From assembly GCF_024594815.1 (NCBI RefSeq), contig NZ_JANJOU010000001.1, positions 372,001 through 436,000 on the forward strand: DNA of 64,000 nucleotides. Reading direction: 5' to 3'. The notes under the pieces were generated by a model. The model saw nothing but the letters and a program-made list of their open reading frames with translations, was not told the DNA's origin and searched no databases. Made by a program: the position numbers and the translations under genes. The DNA comes from Roseomonas populi. Lineage in GTDB: Bacteria; Pseudomonadota; Alphaproteobacteria; Acetobacterales; Acetobacteraceae. Within the stretch, counting starts at the first letter, position 1; each line of letters opens with the position of its first letter. Shown one piece after another: positions 1-8,583 of this stretch.

Positions 1-528
1 CAGTTCGCCGGCGAGATGTGGCGCGGCCCCCGCGGAGGATGAGGCGAAGGAGAGCTCGCCCGGGCGTGCCTTGGCGTAGGCGATCAGCTCCGCGACGCTC
101 CTGACGGGAAGCTTCGGCGTGACGACCAGGATGAGAGGCACCGCCGCGATGTTCGTGACCGGCGTGAAGTCGGCCAGGGCGTCAACCGGCATGGACCGCT
201 GGAAGTGCGGCACGGTGGCGTGGGCGGAGGCATTGACCAGGAAGGTCGTGCCGTCCGGCGCGGAGCGCGCGACATCGACCATCCCGATCACGCCCGAGCC
301 GCCGGGCTTGTTCTCGACGACGATCGTCCTGCCGAGGGTGGAGCCAGCCCCGGCCGCGACCACCCGCGCCAGGATGTCCGTCGGCCCGCCGGGCGGGTAG
401 GGCGTGACGAAGCGGATGGTGCGCCCGCCCCCTTGCGCGCGGGCGCTGCGCACGGCCGCCGCACCGGCCATCGCCATCCCGAGGGCGACGCGGCGGCTGA
501 CCGACCGTGTCTCTGCCGCTGATCTCAT
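1..528 (-). CDS. Bug/TctC-family periplasmic solute receptor, C-terminus beyond the window
   Basis: Extracytoplasmic binding receptor of the tripartite tricarboxylate transporter type; these bind carboxylates in the periplasm. The first 176 codons are visible. They begin with a twin-arginine-like leader (SRRVALGMAMAGAAA), then the family motifs PYPPGGPTDILAR and VVENKPGGSGVIG. The ATG at 528 follows GAGGAG with good spacing. No TctA or TctB membrane genes are seen, as is usual for orphan Bug proteins. It is the last visible gene of the minus-strand carboxylase cluster, so it probably captures the acid that the cluster degrades. The ligand cannot be read from sequence. Confidence 0.9.
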   Translation of the reverse strand, partial: MRSAAETRSVSRRVALGMAMAGAAAVRSARAQGGGRTIRFVTPYPPGGPTDILARVVAAGAGSTLGRTIVVENKPGGSGVIGMVDVARSAPDGTTFLVNASAHATVPHFQRSMPVDALADFTPVTNIAAVPLILVVTPKLPVRSVAELIAYAKARPGELSFASSSAGAAPHLAGEL

Positions 529-592
529 CGAACGCTCCTCCTGTTCTGTTCGTTGGTGCCACGGGGCGAGCCGGGCGGCACATCCCGGCCCC

Positions 593-1813
593 TTACCCTG
601 GCGCGACGCCGCCTTCGTGCTGATGGGCCGTGCCGCAGGCCATGAGCCGGTCGATCTCCTCGCCGGGAAGGCCGGCTTCGAGGAGGACCGCCCGGGTATC
701 GTAACCGACCGGCGATGCCGCCCGTCCCGCCTCCGCGGGCGCGCCGTCGTGCAGCACGGTCGGCCGCAGGCTGCGCACCCGCCCCTCCGTCGGGTGCTCG
801 ACATCGCGGAACAGGCCGACGGCGTTGAGGTGCGGGTCCTCCAGCAGGCTCTCGAGGGAGTGGCACGGCATCGCCGGCACGTCCGCCGCCGCGAACAGTT
901 CCAGCAGCTCCGCCGTGCGGCGCTCCTCCACCAGCCTGCCGCGCTCCGCGTACCAGTGGCGCACGTGGCGGACGCGGCTGGCCACGGAGACGAAGCGGGG
1001 GTCGTCGGCCAGGTCCGGCCGCCCGAGCACCGTGAAGAAGGCGCGGACCTGGGCGTCCGTGTTGGCCGTCAGGCTGATCCAGCCGTCGGCGGTCCGCATC
1101 GGCCGGTTGTTCGGGTCCAGCAGCCGGACGTCGCCCGGGGCGCCGATGGGCGGGGAGAAGCTCTGCGCGCCGAGATGTTCCGCCAGCACGAAGGCGGCCA
1201 TGGTCTCGTGCATCGGGACCTCGATGGCGCTGCCCTCCCCTGCCCGCTCCCGCTCGAAGAGGGCGGACATGACGGCGCCGGCGGCGATCTCGCCCACGAG
1301 GTGGTCGCAGAGGAGAAGGGGGACGTAGGACGGAGCTCCGTCCCGCCTCTCGAACAGCCCGCCGATACCGGCCGCGCCCTGCACGACGCTGTCATAGGCG
1401 GGCTTGCCCTCATAGGGGCCACCGGGGCCGAAGCCGGTGATGGTGCAATAGACCAGCCGGGGTAGCCGGGCGCGGAGCCGCGCCGCGTCCAGCCCGAGCC
1501 GCCGCAGCGCCTCCGGCCGCATGTTGGTGACGAGCACGTCGCACCCGGCCGCGATCGCGAGCAGGGCATCGCGCCCCGCTTCCGCCTTCAGGTCCAGGCA
1601 GACGGTGCGCTTCTTCCGGTTGAGGTGGAGGTAGCACCCGCCGTGCTGCCCCGTGGGCGAGCGGCCGCCGAGGGAGCGCAGCAGGTCGCCGCCGCGCATC
1701 TCCACCTTGATCACCTCGGCGCCGTAATCGGCCAGCCGCTGCGTGCAGGCCGGCCCGACGACGACGGTGGTCAGGTCGAGGACCCTGATGCCGCGCAGGG
1801 GGGTATTCGACAT
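593..1813 (-). CDS. CaiB/BaiF-type (family III) CoA transferase
   Basis: 406-residue family III CoA transferase that moves CoA between carboxylic acids in the cytoplasm. Recognisable features are the N-terminal block GIRVLDLTTVVVGPACTQ, the segment ADYGAEVIKVE, and GGCYLHLNRKKRTVCLDLK, typical of the interlocked-dimer fold. The start at 1813 (MSNTPLRG) puts the gene 7 bases after the lyase stop; an upstream in-frame start would overlap that gene. It lies in an operon with a lyase, hydratase and carboxylase, which suggests it activates the imported acid. Substrate and CoA donor are unknown. Confidence 0.9.
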   Translation of the reverse strand: MSNTPLRGIRVLDLTTVVVGPACTQRLADYGAEVIKVEMRGGDLLRSLGGRSPTGQHGGCYLHLNRKKRTVCLDLKAEAGRDALLAIAAGCDVLVTNMRPEALRRLGLDAARLRARLPRLVYCTITGFGPGGPYEGKPAYDSVVQGAAGIGGLFERRDGAPSYVPLLLCDHLVGEIAAGAVMSALFERERAGEGSAIEVPMHETMAAFVLAEHLGAQSFSPPIGAPGDVRLLDPNNRPMRTADGWISLTANTDAQVRAFFTVLGRPDLADDPRFVSVASRVRHVRHWYAERGRLVEERRTAELLELFAAADVPAMPCHSLESLLEDPHLNAVGLFRDVEHPTEGRVRSLRPTVLHDGAPAEAGRAASPVGYDTRAVLLEAGLPGEEIDRLMACGTAHQHEGGVAPG

Positions 1814-1820
1814 GGGTGGG

Positions 1821-2798
1821 CTATCCCGCTGCCGCGCCGACCGCATCGGCGGTGGCGCCGGGGATCAGCGGGTTGAGCCCGGTCCGGGTGACGCGGCCGA
1901 GGAGCGGCCTGCCCAGCGCCTCCTCGCAATCCGTGGCTGTCGCGACCAGGCGTCCGAGGTCGATGCCGGTCCGGATCCCCATGGACTCGAACAGGTTCAC
2001 TAGGTCCTCGGTGCAGACATTGCCGGTGTAGCCGCCGCCGTACGAGACCTTGCTGGGATGCCCGCCGACGCCGCCGAAGGAGGAGTCGAACCACCGCACC
2101 CCGGCCCCGCAGGCCGCCGCGCAGTTCAGCAGGCCGGTGCCGCGGGAATCGTGGAAGTGCGCGATGAGACAGGCCTCAGGGAAGGTATCCCCGATGCGCC
2201 GCACCATGGTCTCCACCGTCCGGGGCGTCGCCATGCCCGTGGTGTCGCCCAGAGCGATGCGGGTGATGCCGTTCTCCAGGAAGGCGCCGACGTCGCGCAG
2301 CACGGAGTCCGGATCGACGGGGCCCTCGAAGGGGCAGCCGAAGGCGACGGAGATCGTGCCGATGGTGCGGAAGGCATCCCCCGCCTCCCGCGCCATCTCC
2401 GCCACGTTCTGCCACTGCGCGGCGCGGTCCCGGTTCAGGTTCCGGCGGGAATGGGATTCGGAGGCGGAGACGAGGAAGCTCACCTCGTTCGCGCCGAAGC
2501 CCAGCACGTGGTCGGCCAGGGCGCGCTCCACGGCACGGGGGTTCGCGCAGGAGGCCTTGTAGAAGACGCCATCCCGCCGAGGCAGCGCGCGCAGGACCTC
2601 GCTGGCGTCGGCGAACTGCGGCACGACCTTCGGGTTCGAGTAGGAGGTCGCCTCCACCCGCGGGAAGCCGATGGCGGCGAAGCCGTCGATCAGGCGCACC
2701 TTCTCGGCCGCGGCGATCTCCTGCGTCTCGTGCTGCAGGCCGTCTCGGGCGAAGCACTCGCAGATGACGACGTCGGCCATGGGAGAGGTGCTGCTCAT
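1821..2798 (-). CDS. HMG-CoA lyase-like DRE-TIM metallolyase lacking the usual active-site cysteine
   Basis: 325-residue TIM-barrel lyase of the hydroxymethylglutaryl-CoA lyase family, expected to cleave a 3-hydroxy-3-methyl acyl-CoA to acetyl-CoA plus a keto acid. Substrate-binding CFARDGLQHE and the metal-ligand block IAHFHDSRGTGLLN are intact, and EATSYSNPKVVPQ matches the family. The glycine-rich loop that normally reads GCPYA reads GGHPSKVSYGGGYTGN, so the catalytic cysteine is replaced by histidine. It follows the hydratase by 10 bases in the same operon (liuE position). The altered loop means a different substrate or mechanism is possible. Confidence 0.85.
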   Translation of the reverse strand: MSSTSPMADVVICECFARDGLQHETQEIAAAEKVRLIDGFAAIGFPRVEATSYSNPKVVPQFADASEVLRALPRRDGVFYKASCANPRAVERALADHVLGFGANEVSFLVSASESHSRRNLNRDRAAQWQNVAEMAREAGDAFRTIGTISVAFGCPFEGPVDPDSVLRDVGAFLENGITRIALGDTTGMATPRTVETMVRRIGDTFPEACLIAHFHDSRGTGLLNCAAACGAGVRWFDSSFGGVGGHPSKVSYGGGYTGNVCTEDLVNLFESMGIRTGIDLGRLVATATDCEEALGRPLLGRVTRTGLNPLIPGATADAVGAAAG

Positions 2799-2808
2799 CG
2801 CCGGCTCC

Positions 2809-3546
2809 TCACGCCCCTGCCGCCCGCTTCGGGAAGCTGCGCATGGCCAGGTTCAGGTCCCGCCCGGCCGCCAGCGCCTGATCGAAAGGCAGTTCGGAGG
2901 CCTTGTAGAAAAGCTCCTTGGTGGCCTGCATCGCCATGGGCGACCAGCCGGCCAGCAGTTCCGCCACTTCCACCGCCCGCGCCAGGACCTGCTCGGCGGG
3001 CACGACGTCGTGGGCGAGGCCCAGCTCCGCGGCCGCCTTCCCGTTGAGGATGCGGCCGGTCGCGACCAGCCCGAAAGCAGCCTTCGGCCCGACCTGGCGC
3101 ACGAGGTTCGCCATCACGATGGCCGCGACGATGCCGTGCCGCAGTTCGGGGTAGCCCAGCCGCGCGTCCCCGGCGATCACCATCAGGTCGGCCGCCAGCG
3201 CCAGCCCCGCCCCGCCGCCGAGGGCATTTCCCTGCACGGCGGAGACGACCGGCTTGCGGACCTCGCGGAAGACGCCGTGCAGCTCCGCCGTCAGGTCCGC
3301 CCGGCGCGCCGCCACGGCGTCCCGGTTCTCCGAGAGGGCGGCGAATTCCCGCGTGTCGGCACCCGCGCAGAAGGAGGGGCCGGCCCCGGCCAGGACGACG
3401 GCGTGGCAGACATCGTCCGCGGCGGCGGCGCGCAGCTCCTCCAGCAGCCGGGTGGTGAGGGCCGTGTCGAGGGCGTTGTGCTTCCCTGGCCGGTTCATTG
3501 TCAGGACGCGCACGGACGCCCTGCTCTCGACGAGGAGTTCCGTCAT
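2809..3546 (-). CDS. enoyl-CoA hydratase/isomerase (LiuC/AtuE-like position)
   Basis: 245-residue crotonase. Oxyanion-hole elements are visible as AGPSFCAGADTREF and QGNALGGGAGLALAADL, and the catalytic-loop region as LGYPELRHGIVAA. In this operon context it would hydrate the carboxylated enoyl-CoA, such as 3-methylglutaconyl-CoA, before lyase cleavage. The ATG at 3546 overlaps the biotin-carboxylase stop (ATGA), so the two are translationally coupled. Paralogous to the crotonase at 13965 but clearly divergent. Substrate is inferred from neighbours only. Confidence 0.88.
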   Translation of the reverse strand: MTELLVESRASVRVLTMNRPGKHNALDTALTTRLLEELRAAAADDVCHAVVLAGAGPSFCAGADTREFAALSENRDAVAARRADLTAELHGVFREVRKPVVSAVQGNALGGGAGLALAADLMVIAGDARLGYPELRHGIVAAIVMANLVRQVGPKAAFGLVATGRILNGKAAAELGLAHDVVPAEQVLARAVEVAELLAGWSPMAMQATKELFYKASELPFDQALAAGRDLNLAMRSFPKRAAGA

Positions 3547-5468
3547 GCCACCTTCTCCTCCGGGGTGATCTCGACGAGGACCTGCCCGGTGGAGACCATC
3601 TGGCCCGGCGAGACCAGGATGCGCGCCACGGTCCCGGCCACCGGCGCGGCGTGCGCCATCTCCATCTTCATCGCCTCCACGGTGCAGATCTTGCTGCCCG
3701 CCGGAACGGCCTCGCCGGGCTGCACGAGGATCGAGGCGAGCCGGCCGCTCATCGCGGCGCGCAGCTTTCCATCCGCCCCGGCATCGCCGCCCTTGCCCGA
3801 ACCTGCGTAGGTGACGTCGGTGAAGGTGGCCGCCCTTCCCTCGAACTGCACGTGAACGCGATCCCCGTCCGCCTGCGCCACGGCCCGCCGGTCCACACCG
3901 TCCAGGCGGAAGCGGATCTCGTCCCCGGTGCGGCCGGTGACGAGAAGCTCGGCTCCGGTGGCCATCACCCGGCCGCCCTCCACCTCGGCCTCGTGCGTCG
4001 TCCCGTTCTCGTCCAGCAGCCGGAGTGTCGCGGGCCGGCCGGCCCCGCCCTGCCCGGGCGGGCAGAGCGCGGCGGCGGCGAGCGCGGCCTGGAGCGGGTC
4101 CACCCGGAACTCCCGCGGGATCAGCGCGTCCCTGTGCTGGTCCAGGAATCCCGTGCCCACGCCGCCCGCGGCGAAAGCCGGGTGCTCCAGGCAGCGGATC
4201 AGGGTCTCGCGGTTCGTGCGGATGCCGAAGACCACCGTCTCCCGCAGGGCGCGGAGCAGCTTCCTGCGCGCGTCCTCCCGGTTCCGGCCGCCCGCGATCA
4301 GCTTCGCGAACATGGAATCGTAGAAGGGCGCGACCTCGTAGTCCGTGTGCACGGCGTGGTCCGTGCGGATGTGGTCCGGGGCGCGCCACAGCGCGATCCG
4401 GCCGCTCTGCGGCAGGAAGTCGCGCAGCTCGTCCTCGGCGCAGAGCCGCACCTCGATGGCGTGGCCGGAGAGGGACACGTCCTCCTGCCGCAGCGACAGC
4501 GGCTCCCCCATGGCGACGCGCAGCTGCCACTCCACGAGGTCGAGGCCCGTGATGGCCTCGGTCACGGGGTGCTCCACCTGCAGGCGGGTGTTCATCTCCA
4601 TGAAGTAGAACTCGCCGCTCCGGTCGAGCAGGAACTCGAAGGTTCCCACGCCCTCGTAGCCGATGCTGATCGCGGCGGAGACGGCGGCGCGCCCCATGCG
4701 GTCCCGCAGCGCGGGATCGAGGCCGGGCGCGGGCGCCTCCTCGATCAGCTTCTGGTGGCGGCGCTGGACGGAGCAGTCCCGTTCCCCGAGGTGGATGCCG
4801 TTGCCATGGCGGTCCACCAGCACCTGGATCTCGACATGGCGGGGATCGACGACGACGCGCTCCACCAGCATCCGGTCGCTGCCGAAAGCGCCCATTGCCT
4901 CGGCGCGAGCGGAGCGGAGCAGTTCGCCGAAGGTGGACGGGTCGGAGACGATCCGCATGCCGCGCCCGCCGCCGCCGGCGGTGGCCTTCACGATGACCGG
5001 GTAGCCGATGGCCTCCGCCTCGGCGGCGAGGCGGGCTTCCTCCTGGTCCTCTCCGTCATAGCCGGGCACGCAGGGAAGCCCGGCCGCGCGCATCACGCGC
5101 TTCGCCTCGGCCTTGTCACCCATGGCCGTGATGGCGCCCGGCGGTGGCCCGACGAAGACCAGGCCCGCATCCAGGCAGGCCCGCGCGAAGTCTGCGTTCT
5201 CTGAGAGGAAACCGTAGCCGGGATGCACGGCATCGGCGCCGGCCGCGCGTGCAGCCGCGATGATTGCGGGGATGTTCAGGTAGGATTCCGCCGGCGCGGC
5301 GCCCCCCACCCGCACCGCCCGATCCGCCATGCGGACATGCGGCGCATTGGCGTCCGCGTCCGAGTAGATGGCGACGCAATCGAGCCCGAGGGCGCGCGCG
5401 GTCCGCATGATGCGCAGCGCGATCTCGCCGCGATTGGCGACGAGGAGGGTCCTGATCCCGGCTTTCAC
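3543..5468 (-). CDS. acyl-CoA carboxylase alpha subunit (biotin carboxylase plus BCCP; methylcrotonyl-CoA type)
   Basis: 641-residue ATP-dependent biotin carboxylase. The N-terminal domain starts TLLVANRGEIALRIMRTARALG. The ATP-grasp region contains KATAGGGGRGMR, EMNTRLQVEHPVTE follows, then a middle domain and a C-terminal biotinyl domain with VEAMKMEM (biotin lysine about residue 601). Architecture and size fit 3-methylcrotonyl-CoA or geranyl-CoA carboxylase alpha. The start is a GTG at 5468 preceded by GGGGAGGA; an upstream extension would run into the carboxyltransferase gene. It follows that gene by 20 bases and forms the two-subunit enzyme with it. Confidence 0.92.
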   Translation of the reverse strand: MKAGIRTLLVANRGEIALRIMRTARALGLDCVAIYSDADANAPHVRMADRAVRVGGAAPAESYLNIPAIIAAARAAGADAVHPGYGFLSENADFARACLDAGLVFVGPPPGAITAMGDKAEAKRVMRAAGLPCVPGYDGEDQEEARLAAEAEAIGYPVIVKATAGGGGRGMRIVSDPSTFGELLRSARAEAMGAFGSDRMLVERVVVDPRHVEIQVLVDRHGNGIHLGERDCSVQRRHQKLIEEAPAPGLDPALRDRMGRAAVSAAISIGYEGVGTFEFLLDRSGEFYFMEMNTRLQVEHPVTEAITGLDLVEWQLRVAMGEPLSLRQEDVSLSGHAIEVRLCAEDELRDFLPQSGRIALWRAPDHIRTDHAVHTDYEVAPFYDSMFAKLIAGGRNREDARRKLLRALRETVVFGIRTNRETLIRCLEHPAFAAGGVGTGFLDQHRDALIPREFRVDPLQAALAAAALCPPGQGGAGRPATLRLLDENGTTHEAEVEGGRVMATGAELLVTGRTGDEIRFRLDGVDRRAVAQADGDRVHVQFEGRAATFTDVTYAGSGKGGDAGADGKLRAAMSGRLASILVQPGEAVPAGSKICTVEAMKMEMAHAAPVAGTVARILVSPGQMVSTGQVLVEITPEEKVA

Positions 5469-5488
5469 GTCCGTATATCCTCCCCGCG

Positions 5489-7114
5489 TCACGGCCGCGC
5501 CACGCCGAACTGCATCGGCGCGACCCCCCGGGCCGCGGCGTCGCGGCACAGGTCGAGCGTCAGGGCGAGCACGTCGCGGGTCTCGCGCGGGTCGATCACC
5601 CCGTCGTCCAGGACGTGGGCGCTCGTCGTGAAGACATCCATCTGCCGCTCGAAGTTCTCCCGCACCTTGCGGGAGAGCTCGGCCAGCTTCTCCTCGTCGG
5701 CGCTGCCGCCCCGGCGCAGCATCGCCGCGCGGTTCACGTCCACCATGGTCCCGGCCGCCTGCTCCGCGCCCATAACCGCGGTTCTCGCGTTCGGCCAGGA
5801 GAAGAGGAAGCGCGGGTGGAAGCCGCGCCCGCACATGGCATAGTTGCCCGCCCCGAAGGAGGCGCCGCAGAGCACGGTGATCTGCGGGACGGAGGCGTTG
5901 GTGATCGCCTGGATCATCTTCGATCCGTGCTTGATGCTCCCGCCCTCTTCGAAGGCGCGGCCGACCATGAAGCCCGTGATGTTGTTCAGGTAGATCAGCG
6001 GGGTCTGCGACTGGCAGCAGGCCTGGATGAAGTGCGTCGCCTTCGCCGCGCCGGCCGGCTCGATCGGGCCGTTGTTGGTGATGATGCCGACGGGGTGGCC
6101 CTTGATGGAGGCGTGGCCGCAGACCGTGGCGGAGCCGTAGAGGGCACCGAAATCGAGGAATTCCGACCCGTCCGCGATGCGCGCCACCACCTCCCGCATG
6201 TCCACGGGGGTGCGGTGGTCCTCCGGCATGATGCCGAGCAGTTCCTCCCGGTCGTAGAGCGGCTCGCTGTAGCGCGGCTCCGGCCGCGGGGGCAGGTGCC
6301 GCGCCCAGCCAAGGGAGGCGACGACGTCGCGCGCCGTGCGGATGGCGTCGCGGTCGTCCTCCGCCAGGTAGTCGGCGAGGCCGGAGACGGTGGCGTGCAT
6401 CTCCGCTCCGCCCAGCTCCTCATCCGTCGCGATCTCGCCGGTGGCCGCCTTCAGCAGGGCGGGCCCGGCGAGGAAGGCGCGCGAGCGGCCGCGCACCATG
6501 ATGATGTAGTCGGACAGCCCGGTCTGGTAGGCGCCGCCCGCGGTGGAGGCGCCATGGGTCACGGTGACCACCGGAAGGCCCGCCGCCGATAGCCGCGCCA
6601 GGTTGCGGAACTTCTCGCCGCCCCCGACGAAGGTCTCGACGCGGTAGTTCATCAGGTTGGCGCCCGCGCTCTCGACGAGCTGCACGAAGGGCAGGCGGTT
6701 CTCCAGCGCGATCTCCTGCACCCGCAGCAGCTTCTCCAGGCCCTTCGGCTGGAAGGCGCCCGCATCGATGCCGGAATCGGAGACGCAGACCATGCAGCGC
6801 GTGCCGGAGACGGTGCCGATGCCGGCGATCAGCCCGCCGCCCGCGATCATGCGCCCGTCCGAGCGCGCGCGGCCCATGCCGTAGCCGGCGAGGGAGCAGA
6901 GCTCGAGGAAGGGCTCGCCCCGGTCCAGCAGCAGGGCGAGGCGCTGCGCCGGGAGCATCTGTCCCCGCTCCTCGAACCGCTTCCTGGACGCGTTGGAGGC
7001 CTCCCGCGTGGTGGCCTCGATCGCCCGGACCTTGCCGAGCTTCTCCGCCATGGAGGCCCGGTTCCGCTGGAACTCCTCGCTCCCCGTCCCCAGGGAGCTC
7101 TCGATCTTGGACAC
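5489..7114 (-). CDS. acyl-CoA carboxylase beta subunit (carboxyltransferase; methylcrotonyl-CoA type)
   Basis: 541-residue carboxyltransferase that transfers the carboxyl from biotin to an acyl-CoA. It shows the crotonase-like double domain: FVQLVESAGANLMNYRVE and VTVTHGASTAGGAYQTGLSD in the N-half, IIMVRGRSRAFLAGPALLK, then NNITGFMVGRAFEEGG and SFGAGNYAMCGRGFHPRFLF in the C-half. The last block is typical of methylcrotonyl/geranyl-CoA carboxylases. It is the first gene of the minus-strand operon, divergent from an IclR regulator across 166 bases. Leucine or acyclic-isoprenoid type chemistry is likely; the exact acyl-CoA is open. Confidence 0.92.
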   Translation of the reverse strand: MSKIESSLGTGSEEFQRNRASMAEKLGKVRAIEATTREASNASRKRFEERGQMLPAQRLALLLDRGEPFLELCSLAGYGMGRARSDGRMIAGGGLIAGIGTVSGTRCMVCVSDSGIDAGAFQPKGLEKLLRVQEIALENRLPFVQLVESAGANLMNYRVETFVGGGEKFRNLARLSAAGLPVVTVTHGASTAGGAYQTGLSDYIIMVRGRSRAFLAGPALLKAATGEIATDEELGGAEMHATVSGLADYLAEDDRDAIRTARDVVASLGWARHLPPRPEPRYSEPLYDREELLGIMPEDHRTPVDMREVVARIADGSEFLDFGALYGSATVCGHASIKGHPVGIITNNGPIEPAGAAKATHFIQACCQSQTPLIYLNNITGFMVGRAFEEGGSIKHGSKMIQAITNASVPQITVLCGASFGAGNYAMCGRGFHPRFLFSWPNARTAVMGAEQAAGTMVDVNRAAMLRRGGSADEEKLAELSRKVRENFERQMDVFTTSAHVLDDGVIDPRETRDVLALTLDLCRDAAARGVAPMQFGVARP

Positions 7115-7148
7115 GCTGGCAGCCTTCTATGTCTGACCCAGGACAGTC

Positions 7149-7176
7149 CCAGCAGTTTTGCTGGATGAAAGTTCAT
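7149..7176. promoter_or_regulatory. inverted repeats in the carboxylase-operon/IclR divergent promoter
   Basis: Two perfect inverted repeats sit side by side between the divergent start codons: CCAGCA-GTTT-TGCTGG (7149-7164) and ATGAA-AG-TTCAT (7165-7176). The AGATGAAAGT core recurs just before the IclR start (about 7262). IclR regulators commonly bind palindromes in the shared promoter of their target operon, so these are candidate operators. No convincing -10/-35 pair was assigned. Confidence 0.45.
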
Positions 7177-7280
7177 TCTACGTCGACACTCTAATATCGG
7201 CCGATGAAGCTCGGCAATCCCGCTTGTCATTGAGAACACTCGCAAGGTAGAAAGTTGCAACAGATGAAAGTCAAAATGGG

Positions 7281-8060
7281 ATGCGGGCAAAGGACGGGGT
7301 CGGGGCCATCGAGAAGGCGTGCCGGGTGCTCAAGGCCATGTCCGACGGCCGCAACACGCGCCTGACCGAGATCTCGGCGCATTGTGGGCTGGACAAGGCC
7401 ACCGCGCTGCGGGTGCTGGAGATCCTGGCGAGGGAGGGGCTGGTGGTCCGGGACCTCGCCAGCAAGCGCTACGCCCTCGGCCCGGAGGTGGCGCGGATCG
7501 CGAGGGGCGTGGGCGAGCCGGTCGATTGGTCCGCCGTGGTGCGGCCCAGCCTGCAGAGACTGGCCGGGCAGTTCGAGGACACCGCCCTCGCCTCGGTGGT
7601 GAGCGGCCTGGAGATGGTGTGCGTCGACCTGCAGGTCGGCCAGTACCCGTTGCGGGCGCAGTTCCAGGAGGTCGGGAGCCGGCGGACGCTCGGCGTCGGC
7701 TCCAGCGGCATGTCGGTCCTCGCCGCGATGCCCTTGCCGGAGAGGTCGGCCACCCTGCGGCAGATCGAGCGGCGCCTATCGCAGTATCCCGCCATCACCC
7801 CGGCGCTGATCGAGGAGACGATCGGGCGCGCCGAGGGGCGTGGCTATGCCGTGCTGGTGGATGCGGTCGTGGTGAGGATGGGCGGCATCGCCGCCGTCGT
7901 GCGCGCACCGGGTGGCCGGCCCATCGGGGCGCTCAGCGTCGCCGCCCTCGCCGAGCGTATCCTCGACCGCGAGGCCGCGCTGGCGGCAGCGGTGATGAGG
8001 GAGGCGGCGGAGGTGGAGGCGCGCCTGGCCGCCATGGCGCCGGCGGACTTCGTCTGGTGA
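7281..8060 (+). CDS. IclR-family transcriptional regulator (divergent from carboxylase operon)
   Basis: 259-residue regulator. The N-terminal winged helix-turn-helix covers about residues 8-65 (TRLTEISAHCGLDKATALRV), followed by the IclR effector domain (LGVGSSGMSVLAAMPLPER). No better start is in frame, and the ribosome site is weak. Divergence from the carboxylase operon across 166 bases suggests it controls that operon in response to a pathway acid or CoA ester. It ends against the remnant of a short-chain dehydrogenase. Confidence 0.88.
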   Translation: MRAKDGVGAIEKACRVLKAMSDGRNTRLTEISAHCGLDKATALRVLEILAREGLVVRDLASKRYALGPEVARIARGVGEPVDWSAVVRPSLQRLAGQFEDTALASVVSGLEMVCVDLQVGQYPLRAQFQEVGSRRTLGVGSSGMSVLAAMPLPERSATLRQIERRLSQYPAITPALIEETIGRAEGRGYAVLVDAVVVRMGGIAAVVRAPGGRPIGALSVAALAERILDREAALAAAVMREAAEVEARLAAMAPADFVW

Positions 8061-8084
8061 GCGGCGCGCCGCCCGCCGGCCCGG

Positions 8085-8583
8085 GCTGGGGACGCCAGAG
8101 CCCGGCGCCACGGCGTTCACCCGGATCCTGCGGGCCGCCAGCATCGCCGCCTGGCTGCCGGCGTAGTTGATCAGGAGCGTCTTCACCGCCGAGTAGGCCG
8201 GCGTGCGCGTCGAGGTCCTCATGCCCGAGATCGAGGCGACGTTGACGATTGACCCCTCCCCTGAGGATTCAAGGAAGGGGATGGCGGCATGACTGGCACG
8301 GACCGTCCCGAGGACGTCCACAGAGAGGCCCGCGACCCAGCCAGCCTCGTCATTCTTCACACCAAAGCCGGAGGCGTTGTTAACGAGGACGTCGATCCCG
8401 CCGAGCGCCTCCACGGCGGCATCGGCGAGGTCGCAGGCCATGGCGTGCGCCGCCACTCCGCGTGCGGCGATCTCGCCCCATGTCTCCTCCAGCGAGGCAG
8501 CGTTCCGCGCGCAGACCGAGACGGCCGAGCCGGCCTCCGCGAAGGCCAGCGCGGCGATGCCGCCCTCGCGGAGCCGCCGCCGT
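8085..8583 (-). pseudogene. short-chain dehydrogenase/reductase remnant, truncated at both ends
   Basis: On the minus strand a clear SDR core can be read: EGGIAALAFAEAGSAV (end of the cofactor motif), GGIDVLVNNASGFG, GSIVNVASISGMR, the catalytic YSAVK, and RIRVNAVAPGS. The reading frame enters directly after the stop of the neighbouring IclR gene, so the start codon and TGxxxGIG loop are missing. The similarity stops at VNAVAPGS, where the frame runs into the other IclR gene antisense. About 60-80 C-terminal residues are missing. The remnant is thus wedged between two regulators and is not expected to give an active enzyme. Confidence 0.8.

Noticed and set aside
2809-4530. Fusion of a carboxylase part with the hydratase in one frame
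   Set aside because: The upstream part is an out-of-frame reading of the biotin carboxylase; ATG 3546 with the ATGA overlap is the natural start.
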